DNA from: Boesenbergia rotunda
Lineage: Eukaryota > Streptophyta > Magnoliopsida > Zingiberales > Zingiberaceae
NCBI GenBank assembly: GCA_024364735.1
Contig: JAGFNQ010001634.1
Location: 409,315 to 473,314 of the forward strand
DNA: 64,000 bases
Direction: 5' to 3'
The position numbers and the translations under genes are program-made. Below, one piece after another: positions 35,146 to 45,712 of this stretch (positions are counted from its first letter, which is position 1; the number at the start of each line of letters is the position of its first letter). The notes beneath the pieces were generated by a model. It saw nothing but the letters and a program-made list of their open reading frames with translations, was not told the origin of the DNA and did no database searches.

Positions 35146-35484
35146 CGGTTGCCTCACTCCTTTGAGGCACTCTGAGCTGCAGACACTCGTTCCTTCGGTC
35201 CTGCATCCAGGGTTAGTCCAAAACACAATAAACCAATAAAATAATAGGTTATACAGCCTCAGCTGTCTTGGTCCTGACTTTGGTCTCCAAAATGGAGCCC
35301 TAGGTCGAACCGACGCCTAATGTTCCCTCAAGGGGAACGCGTCCTCACATACTCCTCTCGGGAGAATTTACCTGGTGCCAACCGGCTCCTCCAGTTGGAC
35401 TTTTGCCCGGCAGTCCTTCGCCAGGTCTTAAGTTGCCAAGCTGCCCTTCGCTTGGTGCCTAGCAGCCCTTCGCTAGGTCTTTTC

Positions 35485-35715
35485 TTCTGGCAGTCCTTCG
35501 CCAGTGCCTAGCATTCCTTCACTAGGGCTTTGTCCATTCTGGCAGTCCTTCGCCAGTGCCTAGCATTCCTTCGCTAGGGCTTTGTCCATTCTGGCAGTCC
35601 TTCGCCAGTGCCTAGCATTCTAGCGGCAGTCCTTCGCCAGTGCCTAGCATTCCTTCGCTAGGGCTTTGTCCATTCTGGCAGTCCTTCGTGCCTAGCATTC
35701 CTTCGCTAGGGCTTT
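35485..35715. repeat. 52-bp tandem repeat in element D 5' LTR
   Basis: About four and a half copies of a 52-bp unit containing GGCAGTCCTTCGCCAGTGCC and TAGCATTCCTTCGCTAGGGC, with internal deletions in two copies. This is the sequence missing in the 28911-28950 gap. Confidence 0.85.
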
Positions 35716-35821
35716 TCCTGTACACTCAAGAAACTTGTTAGACACCAATTAACCCTTAACTTTTGAACCCTTTTGCCAATATCAAAACACAGGTTTGACT
35801 TGGGTGCAATCTGCACCAACA

Positions 35822-36650
35822 GATGGAGCACCTCAGGAAATGGGAGAAAGAAGAAAGAAAGAGGAGCATTCATCAAGGGGGAGCACCAAAGGTAAGGAAG
35901 GTACCTTCTAATCCAATTCATGCTTCAAGCTTTTCAATGAATACTCAAAATGCGTGTTTGGATGATAGAATTAATAATTGTGTGCCCATGCGTGTTTTTG
36001 GTTTTAAATATCATGATAGAAGTAGAAACAATTCTGTACGCCAAAACACCAAGATTTCTATGTTTCATGAAAAATCTAGAAACTCTAGGACTAAGGACCA
36101 AGGTGTAAACCTTAAGATAAAAGGAAGTATGCCTAGAAAAATAGGTAATCCTAGAAATGATCAAATTTGATCTAGTGGTCCTAAGGTTAGGAGTTTGGAA
36201 AAGGAAAATCAAGTTCTAAAAGCTAAACTTGACAAATTGGAAAAGAACCTAGATAGACTCATTAGGAGATCCAAGGAATCAAGTGGAATACAAAATGATC
36301 AATCTCTCAGAAATGGTAGGCCAGGTCTAGGATATCATTTTAGAAGGGCTAATAGTGATAAAGCATCGTATTCAAGGATGCCCTATGATTATGATAGAGA
36401 AAAGATCGAAAATTGTAAAGAAAAGAAATTTAAAAGAGAAAAGAAAAAGTCAATCAAGGATAAGGTATGGAAAATCAAGAGAATGATAGTTGAAAGTCAA
36501 GAAGCACCGGAGGAGCATCGGTGTGGTCTTGCCCTTGTAGAAGAGTTACATGGGAAGGTAACTAAGTCTAGGATCTCTAGGGAGAACATGAGAAGCCAAA
36601 ATGGGATTCATGGTCAATGGATCTCAAGTGAGTTCCTCCTAGGAGGTTGA
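35822..36650 (+). pseudogene. Element B gag-like ORF, C-terminal segment
   Basis: Continues the element B frame after element D. A basic, Asn/Arg-rich stretch comes first, then a TGA at 36168-36170 (CGA to TGA is likely). A coiled-coil-like segment follows (VRSLEKENQVLKAKLDKLEK), then the Sirevirus gag-end-like GRPGLGYHFRR, and a final Lys-rich region with EAPEEHRCGLALVEELHGK. It stops at 36648-36650. No protease motif follows, so B ends its first ORF with gag. Confidence 0.7.
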
Positions 36651-37081
36651 AAAGGACTATAGTGTGTGCCAAGAAAGTTTAAAAGGCTAGGTTAGTCTTA
36701 ATCTTGAAAATTGGCACACTAAAAGGGGAGTTACAAGCAAAAAGATGAAATTGGGATGTTAATTGAGACAAGTAGGTATTAATGCCCAAATACCATGTAA
36801 CTTGATGCCATGAAGTGACTATGAATGAATATAAGGAGAAGCATCAAGGTACGGTCAAAATTAGAACTCTTGGGAAAAGTTTCATGACACCTTTTAGAGA
36901 AATTTTGAAGTTTATACCAATCTCAAGATTTGGGATGACTTTAACTGAAATTATATTTTTCCTAAGTAAATATAGGATCCACAAGTGTCCTTGCAAGATT
37001 TCAAAATTTTTGGGAATTTGTGAAATTAGTTAGGCATTTCTGAAATTTGGACTGAAAACCTGAAATTCAGAACATCATAGG
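36651..37081 (+). other. Element B spacer between gag and second gene
   Basis: Non-coding. Contains a polypurine-like CTAAAAGGGGAG near 36719-36730. No supported gene. Confidence 0.6.
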
Positions 37082-37193
37082 CCAGTCGACTGGCTGGAAG
37101 CCAGTCGACTGGTAAAACCCACATAATGTAATTACGGTGTTGCCCAGTCAACTGCCCCAGGGGCAGTCGACTGGTTCGCGGGTTTTATAAAAA
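37082..37193 (+). promoter_or_regulatory. Internal LTR-like promoter of element B
   Basis: Two pairs of CAGTCGACTG dyads (one variant CAGTCAACTG), each with a 9-bp spacer. TATAAAAA (37186-37193) begins 12 bp after the last dyad (37164-37173). The layout copies the LTR promoter of the same element but the spacers differ, so it is not a simple copy of the LTR. Confidence 0.6.
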
Positions 37194-37395
37194 GAAAGAG
37201 CGCGCCGGGAAAGCAAAGTCTAGGGTTTTGACTCATCTCTCCCAGCGATTTTCACCTCCTTTCAACTCCTCTCGTGTCCTAAGCCCCTCCAAAGCTCTAA
37301 AACTCTTCCCTAAGACCTTCTCTAACTCCGATCTACTTCTAGGGTTAGTGGAAAACCCCTCTTCAAGTCAACACACGCGATTTCCAAATCTCACA

Positions 37396-38711
37396 ATGCA
37401 AAGAGCAAAGAGGTATAGTGTTTAAAGTTCATTTCTTCATTTAGGCTTTGCATTGGCACTAATATGATGATTTTTGTGTGTTTTTGTTTGCCATTTTCTC
37501 TTGTTGGGGGTCACTTTGGTATGCATGCATGTGTTTGGTATATTAGGGTTGTGTCTAAGCGACATAGGGGTGAGGGGTCATCTCGGCCAGGTCCCCAAGG
37601 TCCAGAAGAGTCTAGGTTTAGAAGCTTGGAGTGCAAAAAGAGATTCGAGGAAAATGAATTTGTCCAACTACCCTGTCGGTATCTCAATAAAGCATATTTT
37701 GAAGATAAGACACCTCATTTTATTGAGATGATTACTCATTTTGGCATAGAACAACTTGTCTATTGTCAACATGATGTTAATCTTGATCTGTGCAAAGAAT
37801 TCTTTGCAAATTTGACTTGTCTTGACCTAGACAATAGAGTTTATGAGTCAAGGGTAGCGGGTGTCACTATCCCTTTCTCACCAATGGTTTTAGCCAGTTT
37901 CCTAGAATGTCGGGCCTCGAACAATCACAACTACTTTCCAAATATTGTTGAACCATTTGAGTTCCCAGGTGTAACTGTTGATCAGATTCATGTCCACTAC
38001 TTCAGAAGGCATAGACATGAATCTGAGCGAACTTTTGATGCAAAACCCATGAGTCCATCAAGTCATGTTCTGTACAAAATTATGGTAGAGTGTCTCCTAC
38101 CCATTGTCACTAAGGGGAGGGCAAGGATCCGGTTGCCTCACTTGGTGATGATGTATGCTCTTGAGAGGTGGCTCGATATAGATGTGTCATTACATGTGTT
38201 TGCATCCATTTGTCACGTTTCCCAGAGTGTGAATGGGAAGATATACATGCCTTTTTGCCACATGTTGACTAAGTTTTTTCAGCTGCGTTTTGGTATTCAA
38301 GTCACTGTTGGTCAGGTCAGACACTTGTCAAAAGACTACGATCAAATTGGGACACGCCAATTGTCATTGGCGGGTATTGAGTCTAGACAGGGAGTCTTTG
38401 CTTGGAGGGAGCGCCCAGAGGTCCCTGAGGCAGATGAGGAGCCAGGTGAGCTTGTCACACGCGCAGAGTACGCCCAGATGCGATCTGATGTACACACACT
38501 TCAGGCAGATGTCCATCAGCTCCAGGAGGATGTGCATACCACTCGGGAGGATGTACATCACCTTCGGCAGACGGAGCAGCGGCTTGAAGAAAAAGTTGAT
38601 GGGATTATTAGTCGCCAGGACAACATGTTCTCAATGATGCAGCGGTGGGACTTAGCTTATCAGGCACCTCCTCCTCCTCCTCCAGACAGTGATGACCATA
38701 TGTATTTCTGA
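37396..38711 (+). CDS. Element B second gene: putative plant transposon protein (Transposase_32-like), spliced
   Basis: I propose exon 1 at 37396-37412 (MQRAK plus two bases), a GT-AG intron at 37413-37546 and exon 2 at 37547-38711. An alternative start inside the intron would add a hydrophobic leader (MMIFVCFCLPF), which looks like translated intron. The protein is about 393 residues: basic N-terminus, a globular region (FIEMITHFGIEQLVYCQHD through HLVMMYALERWLDIDVSLHV), a repeated coiled coil (DVHTLQADVHQLQEDVHTTR) and a Pro run near the end. It resembles the plant 'putative plant transposon protein' family; function unknown. No stops or shifts. Lies 203 bp after a TATA. Confidence 0.65.
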
Positions 38712-39834
38712 TCATTGGGTGCAGCCTTTGAGAGTCCTTCAGTGTTGAGAGTATTTTGTATTGTTATAATATTATACCTCTCAAACACTCTTGTTTATGT
38801 ATTTGGATGACTTCCTGCCTTTTTGGCCCTAGCTACTTTCGTACTGGTTATTTGTTGACAAATCGTATGACTCTATGTCTTCTGTCTTTTACTTTATGGT
38901 TATCTTATTAAGATCTTATATTGCCTTGATAGTGTCTTTGATAGGTACTTACGTGCTAACATCCTTCTCACATTTTGGCTTGAATTATACCTCTTATTTA
39001 TGTACCAAATGCTGCTTGCATTTTTCTCTTGCTTGATATGTTTGAAATCTACTGTGGGTTGGTTGAAAATCAAAAAGATACCATGGTTAGAAGGAATGAT
39101 CATTGAAATATTTGGGGGTTGTTGTCAAAATGAATGTATTTGTTTGAAAAAGGGGAGAGTTAGAAATCATTTTGAGTGTCAAATGGACTTGCTAGAGAAT
39201 GACAAGTATAGGATACAATGATTAGAACTCTAGGTTGATACAAAATTGGTCTTCTTTGGAAATTTGTGAGTTTGTATCAAAAGTCAAGCACGGTTGATGA
39301 TTTTCATGAACCAAATTTTTCTAGGGTAGGGAATACCTTAGCAATCGTGCTTGCAAAGTTTCACATTTTTCCAGATTTTCTGGAATTTTTTATTCGTTTC
39401 TGAATTTCGTCTGAAATTCTAAAATCTGTCGTATCAGTCGACTGACCTGGGGGCAGTCGACTGGTAGCAGGGACAGATTACAATATTGTGATTTCTGAGG
39501 GGTTTGTCGGAAATCTACTATGTCCTCCTTGATGCCAGGGATTAGGATTGCTTGTGGCAATATTTTTGATGGTGTCAAAGGGGGAGAAGTTGAATATTAC
39601 ATTAGGGATGGTTTAAAAACTTAACTTAGGCTTGATTGTGACTATAGAGTTAAGTTGGGAGAATTTAACTCTAACTTGGGATTAGCAATAAGGGTTGAAA
39701 TTTGGGAGAAAAGCATAGGTTAAGAGGGAGGTTGTCTCTTGTGTGTTATGCTTGAATTTCAATTGCTTTTGCTATTATTATTGCTATGTGTTTACCTAAC
39801 TTAATATATTGTCACACATCAAAAAGGGGGAGAT
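38712..39834 (+). other. Element B 3' region with polypurine tracts and a dyad pair
   Basis: Non-coding. Another CAGTCGACTG pair with a 9-bp spacer lies at about 39431-39460. Polypurine-like tracts lie near 39150, 39575 and, directly before the LTR, AAAAAGGGGGAGA at 39821-39833. The last one primes plus-strand synthesis in relatives. Confidence 0.65.
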
Positions 39835-40801
39835 TGTTGGGGCAATCGGCCCTGAGATGATCTGGAGGATCATGATATTTTGATGAGTGGGCAATATGGT
39901 TAAGTTAGGATTTGTGTTGTTCTCACATGTGTACATGAGTGTGCAGGTGTACAAGTACACATGGACTTGGTTGACGTCTTCAGGTGAAGGATGGCATGGA
40001 GGCAAGCTGGAGGTTTGCGTGCGCATCCGAGGGACCGTTGGATAGCAGAGATGATGAGCCGAGGGATGCGGACTTCGAGGCATACGTGAAGGGTGGCATG
40101 GAGGCAAGCTGGAGGCTTGCGTGCGCATCCGAGGGACGAGGGCCAAAGATGAAGAGGGCATGAAGGCAACAGTCAAAACTGCTGGAGGAAGATCAACTAG
40201 GTTGAGAGAGGCTGAGTATGAGTGCGTGTACTCAGGGGTTAAAGCCTGGAGGGTTTGAGTGCGGAGAGACTTGTACTCGGGAGTGAAACACTAGGCTTAA
40301 GTGTGTATCAGTCGACTGGCCCAGGGGCAGTCGACTGGCATAGGCTGAAACAGGCTGGCAGAATTCGAACGTTATGCTGTAACGGTCGAATCTGAGTGGG
40401 ACCAGTTGACTGCCATTTGGACAGTCGACTGGTAGTGGCTGTTTCAGATTCAAGCCCTATTTAAAGGGGCTCGTTTTCTCCTATTGTTCTTGACGAAACT
40501 TGCTTGGATAGGGCAAGTTAGTAGTCTTGTATACTCAGGAAGTGTCCTTGGTGTTGTGGCGAGGTTTCTCCACCCACAAGGAGCGACGAGTTCTAGCCGG
40601 AGGTTATCCGGGGTTTGATCCACCGACAGATTGTTGGATTAGTCACCCGACCGGGGTGGATACCAACTAAAATCTGGTATTGTTAGCATTGTTATTTCTT
40701 TTACATATTATTTCCGCTGCGCTAACATCTTTGTAGAGATCAAAACGATCAAAGAAAGTGCATTCACCCCCCCCCCTCTGCACGCCTACATCGATCCTTC
40801 A
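39835..40801 (+). repeat. Element B 3' LTR, 967 bp
   Basis: Matches 16710-17669 with scattered differences and a longer C run near 40767. Carries the same two dyad pairs, TATTTAAAG-type box and TTCCGCTGC (40712-40720). Confidence 0.92.
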
Positions 40802-40882
40802 CAAAGTTCTAAATCCATTGAAGGACTGTTGTTGAAGCTGAGTTGGAGGAAAACCTAAAACTTTAGTAGCTTCAAAGTAAGC
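40802..40882. other. Short unassigned stretch, possibly Athila 3' region
   Basis: Contains GAAGCTGAGTTGGAG and CAAAGTAAGCTGCA, similar in style to 16600-16709 (CAAGTAAGCTGCA). It could be the far side of the element B insertion. Confidence 0.35.
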
Positions 40883-41311
40883 TGCAAAGTTCTCCTTTTT
40901 GTTTTAGGTAGTAGATAATTGCGTCTTGTGCCGCCATGAGAGGATCTAGCTGCCAGTCCCCAGTCTCGAGTAGTTTCTTATTGTTTCCATATTGTTGTAG
41001 TAATTTTATCATATTAGCGTCGTTTTAGTTTTTTTTTTCATTTCGAATGGTATTTGATTTTCCTTTGGTTGTGTATTTCCGCTGGATTTTGATTTACTGC
41101 ATTTGGTTTACGGAAATTTACTTATTATGTCTATCATTTATTATGTAAAATATTTAACTGCGTGGTTGTGATTATGTAAATGTCAGCCGAGTGTTGTTGT
41201 GCCTTATTTGTGTGAAGATGTATGTATGTATGTATAATGTTTCAGATTGTCCGCCATACAGGGAGATGCTGTTCAATTTTTGAGTGACCACGAGCCTCTT
41301 GGGGCGTGACA
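40883..41311 (+). repeat. Gypsy-type LTR 3' end, copy E0
   Basis: Runs from TTCTCCTTTTTGTTTTAG to GGGGCGTGACA. Two further diverged copies of the same segment lie in 47797-48525, and a related end lies near 45600-45660. The CGTGACA end is usual for chromovirus-like LTRs. Confidence 0.65.
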
Positions 41312-42030
41312 ATTTAGAAATACCAAACATAAGTATAGTAGGAGTCAAAGTTCATAGAGTACTCTCGAGGCGGATCCCCATTCACAGAAGATAGGGTGTG
41401 CAGTGGGACCTTCTCATTCCTCTTAGCTGGGTTGTGTGCAGGCCAAAGATAAATTTCACTATTTTCTGTGTGGGTCTAGAGAACATAGTAAAGCAGATTG
41501 TCTTGTGGGCAAGAATGTACGTTATTATTGTAAGCTGCCAAGGCATCAAAGCAGAGAGTGTCACTTAATGCACAGCACGAGACTGCGGTGGTCCCCACTC
41601 AGGGCGATCGATCAGGGCAGTAAATACCCTAGTGAGATGGTTTGAGGCAGCAGACAACACACCAATGGCAATGGGCAGTACCTACACCTGTTCAGATCTA
41701 CTATATGTCTGAGCATGAGCTCCTCTCCACACTAGTGGCATCCTAGTATTAAATGATGGGGTCTCCTCATCAGCCATACCCAGCCTATCAACCTTCAGTT
41801 TACCAGCCTCAGCAGATGGTCGAAGCTACAACTTATCAACTCCAACAGATGATTGAAGCAATAGTTTATCACCCTCAGCAGACAGTAAACTTCCAGCACC
41901 TCAGCATATATGGTCAGCCACAGTTCAAATGATTCAGCCGCAGCCTATCAAAAAATACCACCATTAGTTCCGGAGTTGGACCAGGTTCATGCCAGTACCA
42001 GAGAGGAGACACAGCGGGCCGATATCGATA
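41312..42030 (+). pseudogene. Gypsy gag remnant with damaged zinc knuckles
   Basis: The frame at 41436-41645 holds two knuckle-like segments, FLCGSREHSKADC and YYCKLPRHQSREC. In each the first Cys is changed. After it comes a Gln/Pro-rich, frame-broken stretch (41760-41960) with AYQP-like phrases. The start is only about 120 bp from the LTR end, so most of gag has been lost. No primer-binding site was seen. Confidence 0.55.
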
Positions 42031-42872
42031 TTCCGCGGTAAGTTTTATTTATGCGTTTTCTACTGTTATTGATAGATACGATAGTCTGCATTTCTATACA
42101 TCACAGACATTTATAGGAAAGAATGGTAGGGTATTCACGTGTAGGTCACAACTGATATCTGTATCTCTACATTTCAGAGAGGTATGAGATAGTTTCCAAT
42201 TTGGTAGGTTGTAGATCGATCCATAGACTGGATGATTAGGTAATTACTATCTTAGTGTTAGTATTGTAGATAACTCACTTGATTCACAATTATGGTCGAG
42301 GTTGACCATGGGAGCAAATTGTTGACTCGTTACGGGTACGACCTGGTGGCTCCAATTGCCATATCGAGAAGCTAGGGATAACCTATCAATAACTTGTGGG
42401 GGTTTAGGATTTCAACCTTTGAGGTGCTAGGAACTAGTCTTCACTCAGTATTTATACCACATATGGGAGGTTAGTACTTGGTGTTAAATACGGGTATTTG
42501 GAGGGGTTAAAATGTAAAAATTGAAACATTAGAGTATAAGTTGGATAACTCAAAGGTTAAGGGGCTTTTTTTGCAAAACTATTTAAACATATATCCAAAT
42601 TCCATCCCTTACCCTCATCGCACGCCTCACCCTATTCCTTCATCTCTTCCTCGACGCCGAAACTGCCATTGACCCCTCATCGCGCGACTTCAGAACCACC
42701 CAATAGCACTAATCGCGTCGTCGCCCTCGTGTAAGCAAGCCCGCACCGCAGCTTCTCTTCGTGCGAACAAGCCGACACCCTAACCCTATTCCTCTTCTTC
42801 TTTCCCCCGCAATTCTCTTCTTTCCCCTGTGCATGTCAATGCCCAATCCTTCTTCCACACCTGTGTCCTTAT

Positions 42873-43894
42873 TGTTAGGATCTTTGCCCTAGCTAGAGGG
42901 GGGTGAATAGCTATCTTTCGATTTTTCTTTCCTACAAACACGTTAGCGGAAGCAATACAAATAGAAATATGAAGGTAGGCAAGAAATCAATACTAACTCA
43001 CTGATTTTACTTGGTATCCACCTCTTCAAGGTGACTAATCCAAGGATCCACACACACCACACAAAACCCTTCACTATGAACTTCTCCTTCTCAAGATCAC
43101 ACTTGAAGGTGGAGAAACCCTAATACAATGATCTCCCTCCTCTTACAAATGAAATGAAAGCTTGGAGGAGGAGATTGAGAGAGTTGTGAAGCTTGGAGAG
43201 CTCTAAAATGATCACACACTTCGTACACAAGGAAAGCCCCTTTTTTCTCCAAGATAAAACACTAGGTTTTATATCTTCGTCCGCGACTCCAGTCGACTGC
43301 TCACTTACCAGTCGACTGGTAGGCTTCAACGGCTACAAAATATGCAATGAGTGCCTCAGCCGCCTTCGCAACGGTCGACCTCCAGTCGACTGGTACAGGA
43401 CCAGTCAACTGGATCCAGTCGACTGGAACCAATTCCAGTCGACTGGCAGTCGACTGGTCGACCCTCCTTGGGTCGACCCGATTCTCTGTGTGTTGTGGTC
43501 CCAGTCGACTGACAACTTACCAGTCGACTGATGAAGCTGAGAAATCACATTTCAGCTTCCCTTTTCATCCCTTAGTCTTGACTCACGCCTTTAAACACCT
43601 TCCACAAGCCTTGTGCCTCTCTTGGATGCTTCCGAGTCCACGACTCCTCATCCTTGCACTTGCTTGAAGTGTTTCCATCGGCTTCGTCATACTAAGTCTC
43701 CCTTTTGCCAAGAGGTCACACCTCCGGGACTTCCTTTGCCAAGACTCTCTTCTTGGACTTCCCTTGCCAAGTCTTCCACTTGGACTTTCCTGCTTACTCA
43801 AAGTACACAAGTTAGAACACAAAACATTGCCTAACTTAAACTTGTTTAGCCAAACATGAAAACCATAATTACTTGGAGCAAGATTTCACCAACA
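42873..43894 (-). repeat. Solo LTR, 1022 bp, Sirevirus-like
   Basis: Starts TGTTAGGATC and ends TTTCACCAACA. Flanked by the exact duplication CTTAT (42868-42872 and 43895-43899), with no internal sequence. GGGGGGTGAAT near the left end and AGCGGAAG at 42955-42962 match the 3' end of other Sirevirus-like LTRs here, placing it on the minus strand. Short ORFs across the dyads are not genes. Confidence 0.9.
43266..43535 (-). promoter_or_regulatory. Solo LTR promoter: nine dyads plus TATA
   Basis: Nine CAGTC(G/A)ACTG dyads lie in 43290-43535. Three adjacent pairs have a 9-bp spacer; other gaps are 1, 4 and 10 bp. On the minus strand GATATAAAACC follows 14 bp after the last dyad (43290-43299). Confidence 0.6.
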
Positions 43895-45658
43895 CTTATT
43901 CCACAGCGACCTCTGAACTTGCTTGAGGTTGCTGATTTCTTCAAATCTGAGCAGAGGTGGGAAGAGGAAGAAGAGTGCGTGCATGGCTTATCTCCGATAA
44001 TAATTGGTTATGCTTAGTGCTCATTTTGGATGAATTCATGTAGGATCATTGTTGTTAGTGGAGTTTATTGAATGAGTAGCTTTAGTTCGAATTGGTAGTT
44101 TGTATGGCATGGCCGTGGTAGCCGATTTTGTTGTGGGATGAAGTGGGTTCTTGCCGTGAGCAATAGTTAGGATTGAGTGGAATTATGAGTTTGTTTGGAT
44201 GATCGATGAATGTTTGGATTAGGTATTAGCATAATGTTTTGATCTTGTGGTAGCTTGATATGATGAGATTGGTGTATTTGATGTTGATCATGGAGTTTTG
44301 GTACATTGTCGTGAGATTGATGTGCTAGAATTCTGATGGAGAGGAATATGTAATGGTTGGTTATGTGGGAAGGTTATTGTGGATGCTATACTTAGAAGGA
44401 ATCTATAATTTCTTTAGATTTAATTAAACACATATTGTATCTAGTATTAGATCCTAACTATGTTTAATGGTTAGTTTAGTTGTTTATTTAATTGAATAAA
44501 TAACTAAACTTCCTTATTGATATAGGACATTGATTTGGATATGTATGATTGATCGTGAGAGGTTCTCTTTATTTATGAACTTCTCTAATTGAGACGGGTA
44601 CTTCTCCTTTGTATTCTGTATTGTATTGAACTTAAATGCATAACTGTTTTGTTTCTGAGTAGGACTGTTTTACCTTATCTTTGACTTTGATATTATCGTT
44701 GCAATTTTTCTTTGCTTAGTCTTTGAGCTACTCAAATTTATGTCCATACAGTCTCATCTATTGATTTTCTGTTCTGTAAATTACCACTTGTAGGCGAGTA
44801 CTTAGGAATAATCATTAAACACAACTAGAGTTTGATTGGCATTAGATATACCCTACCTAGTAGATTAGTTGCATGTTTATTAATTTTAATATTTATTTTA
44901 CATACCGTTGCATAGTTGTGACATAGTCGTTTGTGCATATTAGTATCATGCATCATACCTACATAGTTGTATACTAACGAGCATTGACTTCCTTGTGATT
45001 AAGCCATCGTCAGTCATTTAGCTGCTCTGCTCACTCAACCACTCATGGGTAGTAGTAGTTGCTAGAATGCGAATAGCTATTCTGTTATGTCATATTCGAC
45101 CACTCATAGGTAGTGGATGTTGGAGTCATAAGCAAGCAGTTGACACTCTCACCGTTATTTTCGAGGGATAACAGAGTTGTTGGTGCCTCCCCCTTCTTCC
45201 TGGGGTTTTTGGTGTAGTTGGCTCCCCAGCATCCTGTCCACCTGGACTCACCACCCCTATCCGCAGAGTTCGCCTGGACTCACCACCCCTATCCCCTAAT
45301 TCTGTTGTAGGTAGTAAATTGATGCATTATTTGGAGCCAGGAGAGGACCCAGTTGCTAGTCCCATGGTGTCAAGCATATTACAGTTTTTCCACATTTACT
45401 TTATTTTTGTATTTTCTTTATTTTTCATATTTTCTTTATTAGATTGTAATTATAGTTTAGAGTTATGTTTATGTATTTATGGTCTGGTATGTTTGTCGTT
45501 GGATTTATCTTGAGTTTTAATTCTTTATTTTTATCCATTATATCTTTTATACTGCATGGTTGTGGAGTATTTTATATTGGTGATGGCTGAGCGATATTAT
45601 GTATGCGATGTTATGTATACATGATCCAGATTTTCCGTCGTACAGGGGAGATGTTGCC

Positions 45659-45660
<2 letters not shown>

Positions 45661-45700
<40 letters not shown>

Positions 45701-45712
45701 CCCCCCCCCCCC
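45661..45712. repeat. (AT)n run followed by 12 C
   Basis: AT dinucleotides at 45661-45695, then AAAAGA and a 12-C run at 45701-45712. It marks the junction of LTR copies E1 and E2. Confidence 0.9.

Larger units (their letters stand above)
27774..35821 (-). mobile_element. Element D: deleted Sirevirus-type Copia
   Basis: LTRs at 27774-29070 and 34359-35821, target duplication GATGG exact (27769-27773 and 35822-35826). A tRNA-Met site at 34345-34358 sets the minus strand. The inside holds gag (32483-34124), then a region with GC-rich boxes in place of protease, integrase and most of RT, then the RT C-terminus and RNase H (30217-31337). Several polypurine-like copies precede the 3' LTR. This fits the Sirevirus group; loss of most of pol makes it non-autonomous. 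Confidence 0.9.
34359..35821 (-). repeat. Element D 5' LTR, 1463 bp
   Basis: Complete copy of the LTR that is gapped at 27774-29070. Starts TGATGGATCG and ends GCACCAACA on the plus strand. GCAGCGGAA at 34430-34438 lies 71 bp from the LTR 3' end. Confidence 0.92.
16710..40801 (+). mobile_element. Element B: Sirevirus-like, non-autonomous, with two nested insertions
   Basis: Its two LTRs (16710-17669 and 39835-40801) are nearly identical by eye. A tRNA-Met site follows the first and the polypurine tract AAAAAGGGGGAGA precedes the second. Inside are a gag-like ORF with two CCHC knuckles and a second spliced gene (37396-38711). No protease, integrase or RT belongs to B itself. The RT piece at 30217-31337 lies in nested element D. 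Several polypurine-like tracts (near 36720, 39150, 39575, 39821) and the CACCCCCC LTR end are features reported for Sireviruses. Subtracting C and D with their duplicated targets leaves about 6.8 kb. The flanks CATAT and CAAAG do not match as a target duplication. Confidence 0.8.
42031..45660 (+). repeat. Gypsy-type LTR copy E1, interrupted by a solo LTR
   Basis: Parallels 45713-47800 in order: a C/T-rich coding-like start after TATTTAAACATATATCC, GCCGTGAGC phrases, and a segment with AAACTTCCTTATTGATATAG. Then come CCCTACCTAGTAGATTAG and the GTACAGGGGAGATGTTGCCCGA end. The left boundary is unclear. No gene found. GCCTGGACTCACCACCCCTA occurs twice in a row at 45241-45290. Confidence 0.55.

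Noticed and set aside
43290..43535. CRISPR-like array of short repeats
   Set aside because: Repeats are 10 bp palindromes with 1-10 bp spacers, inside a plant LTR. Not a CRISPR.
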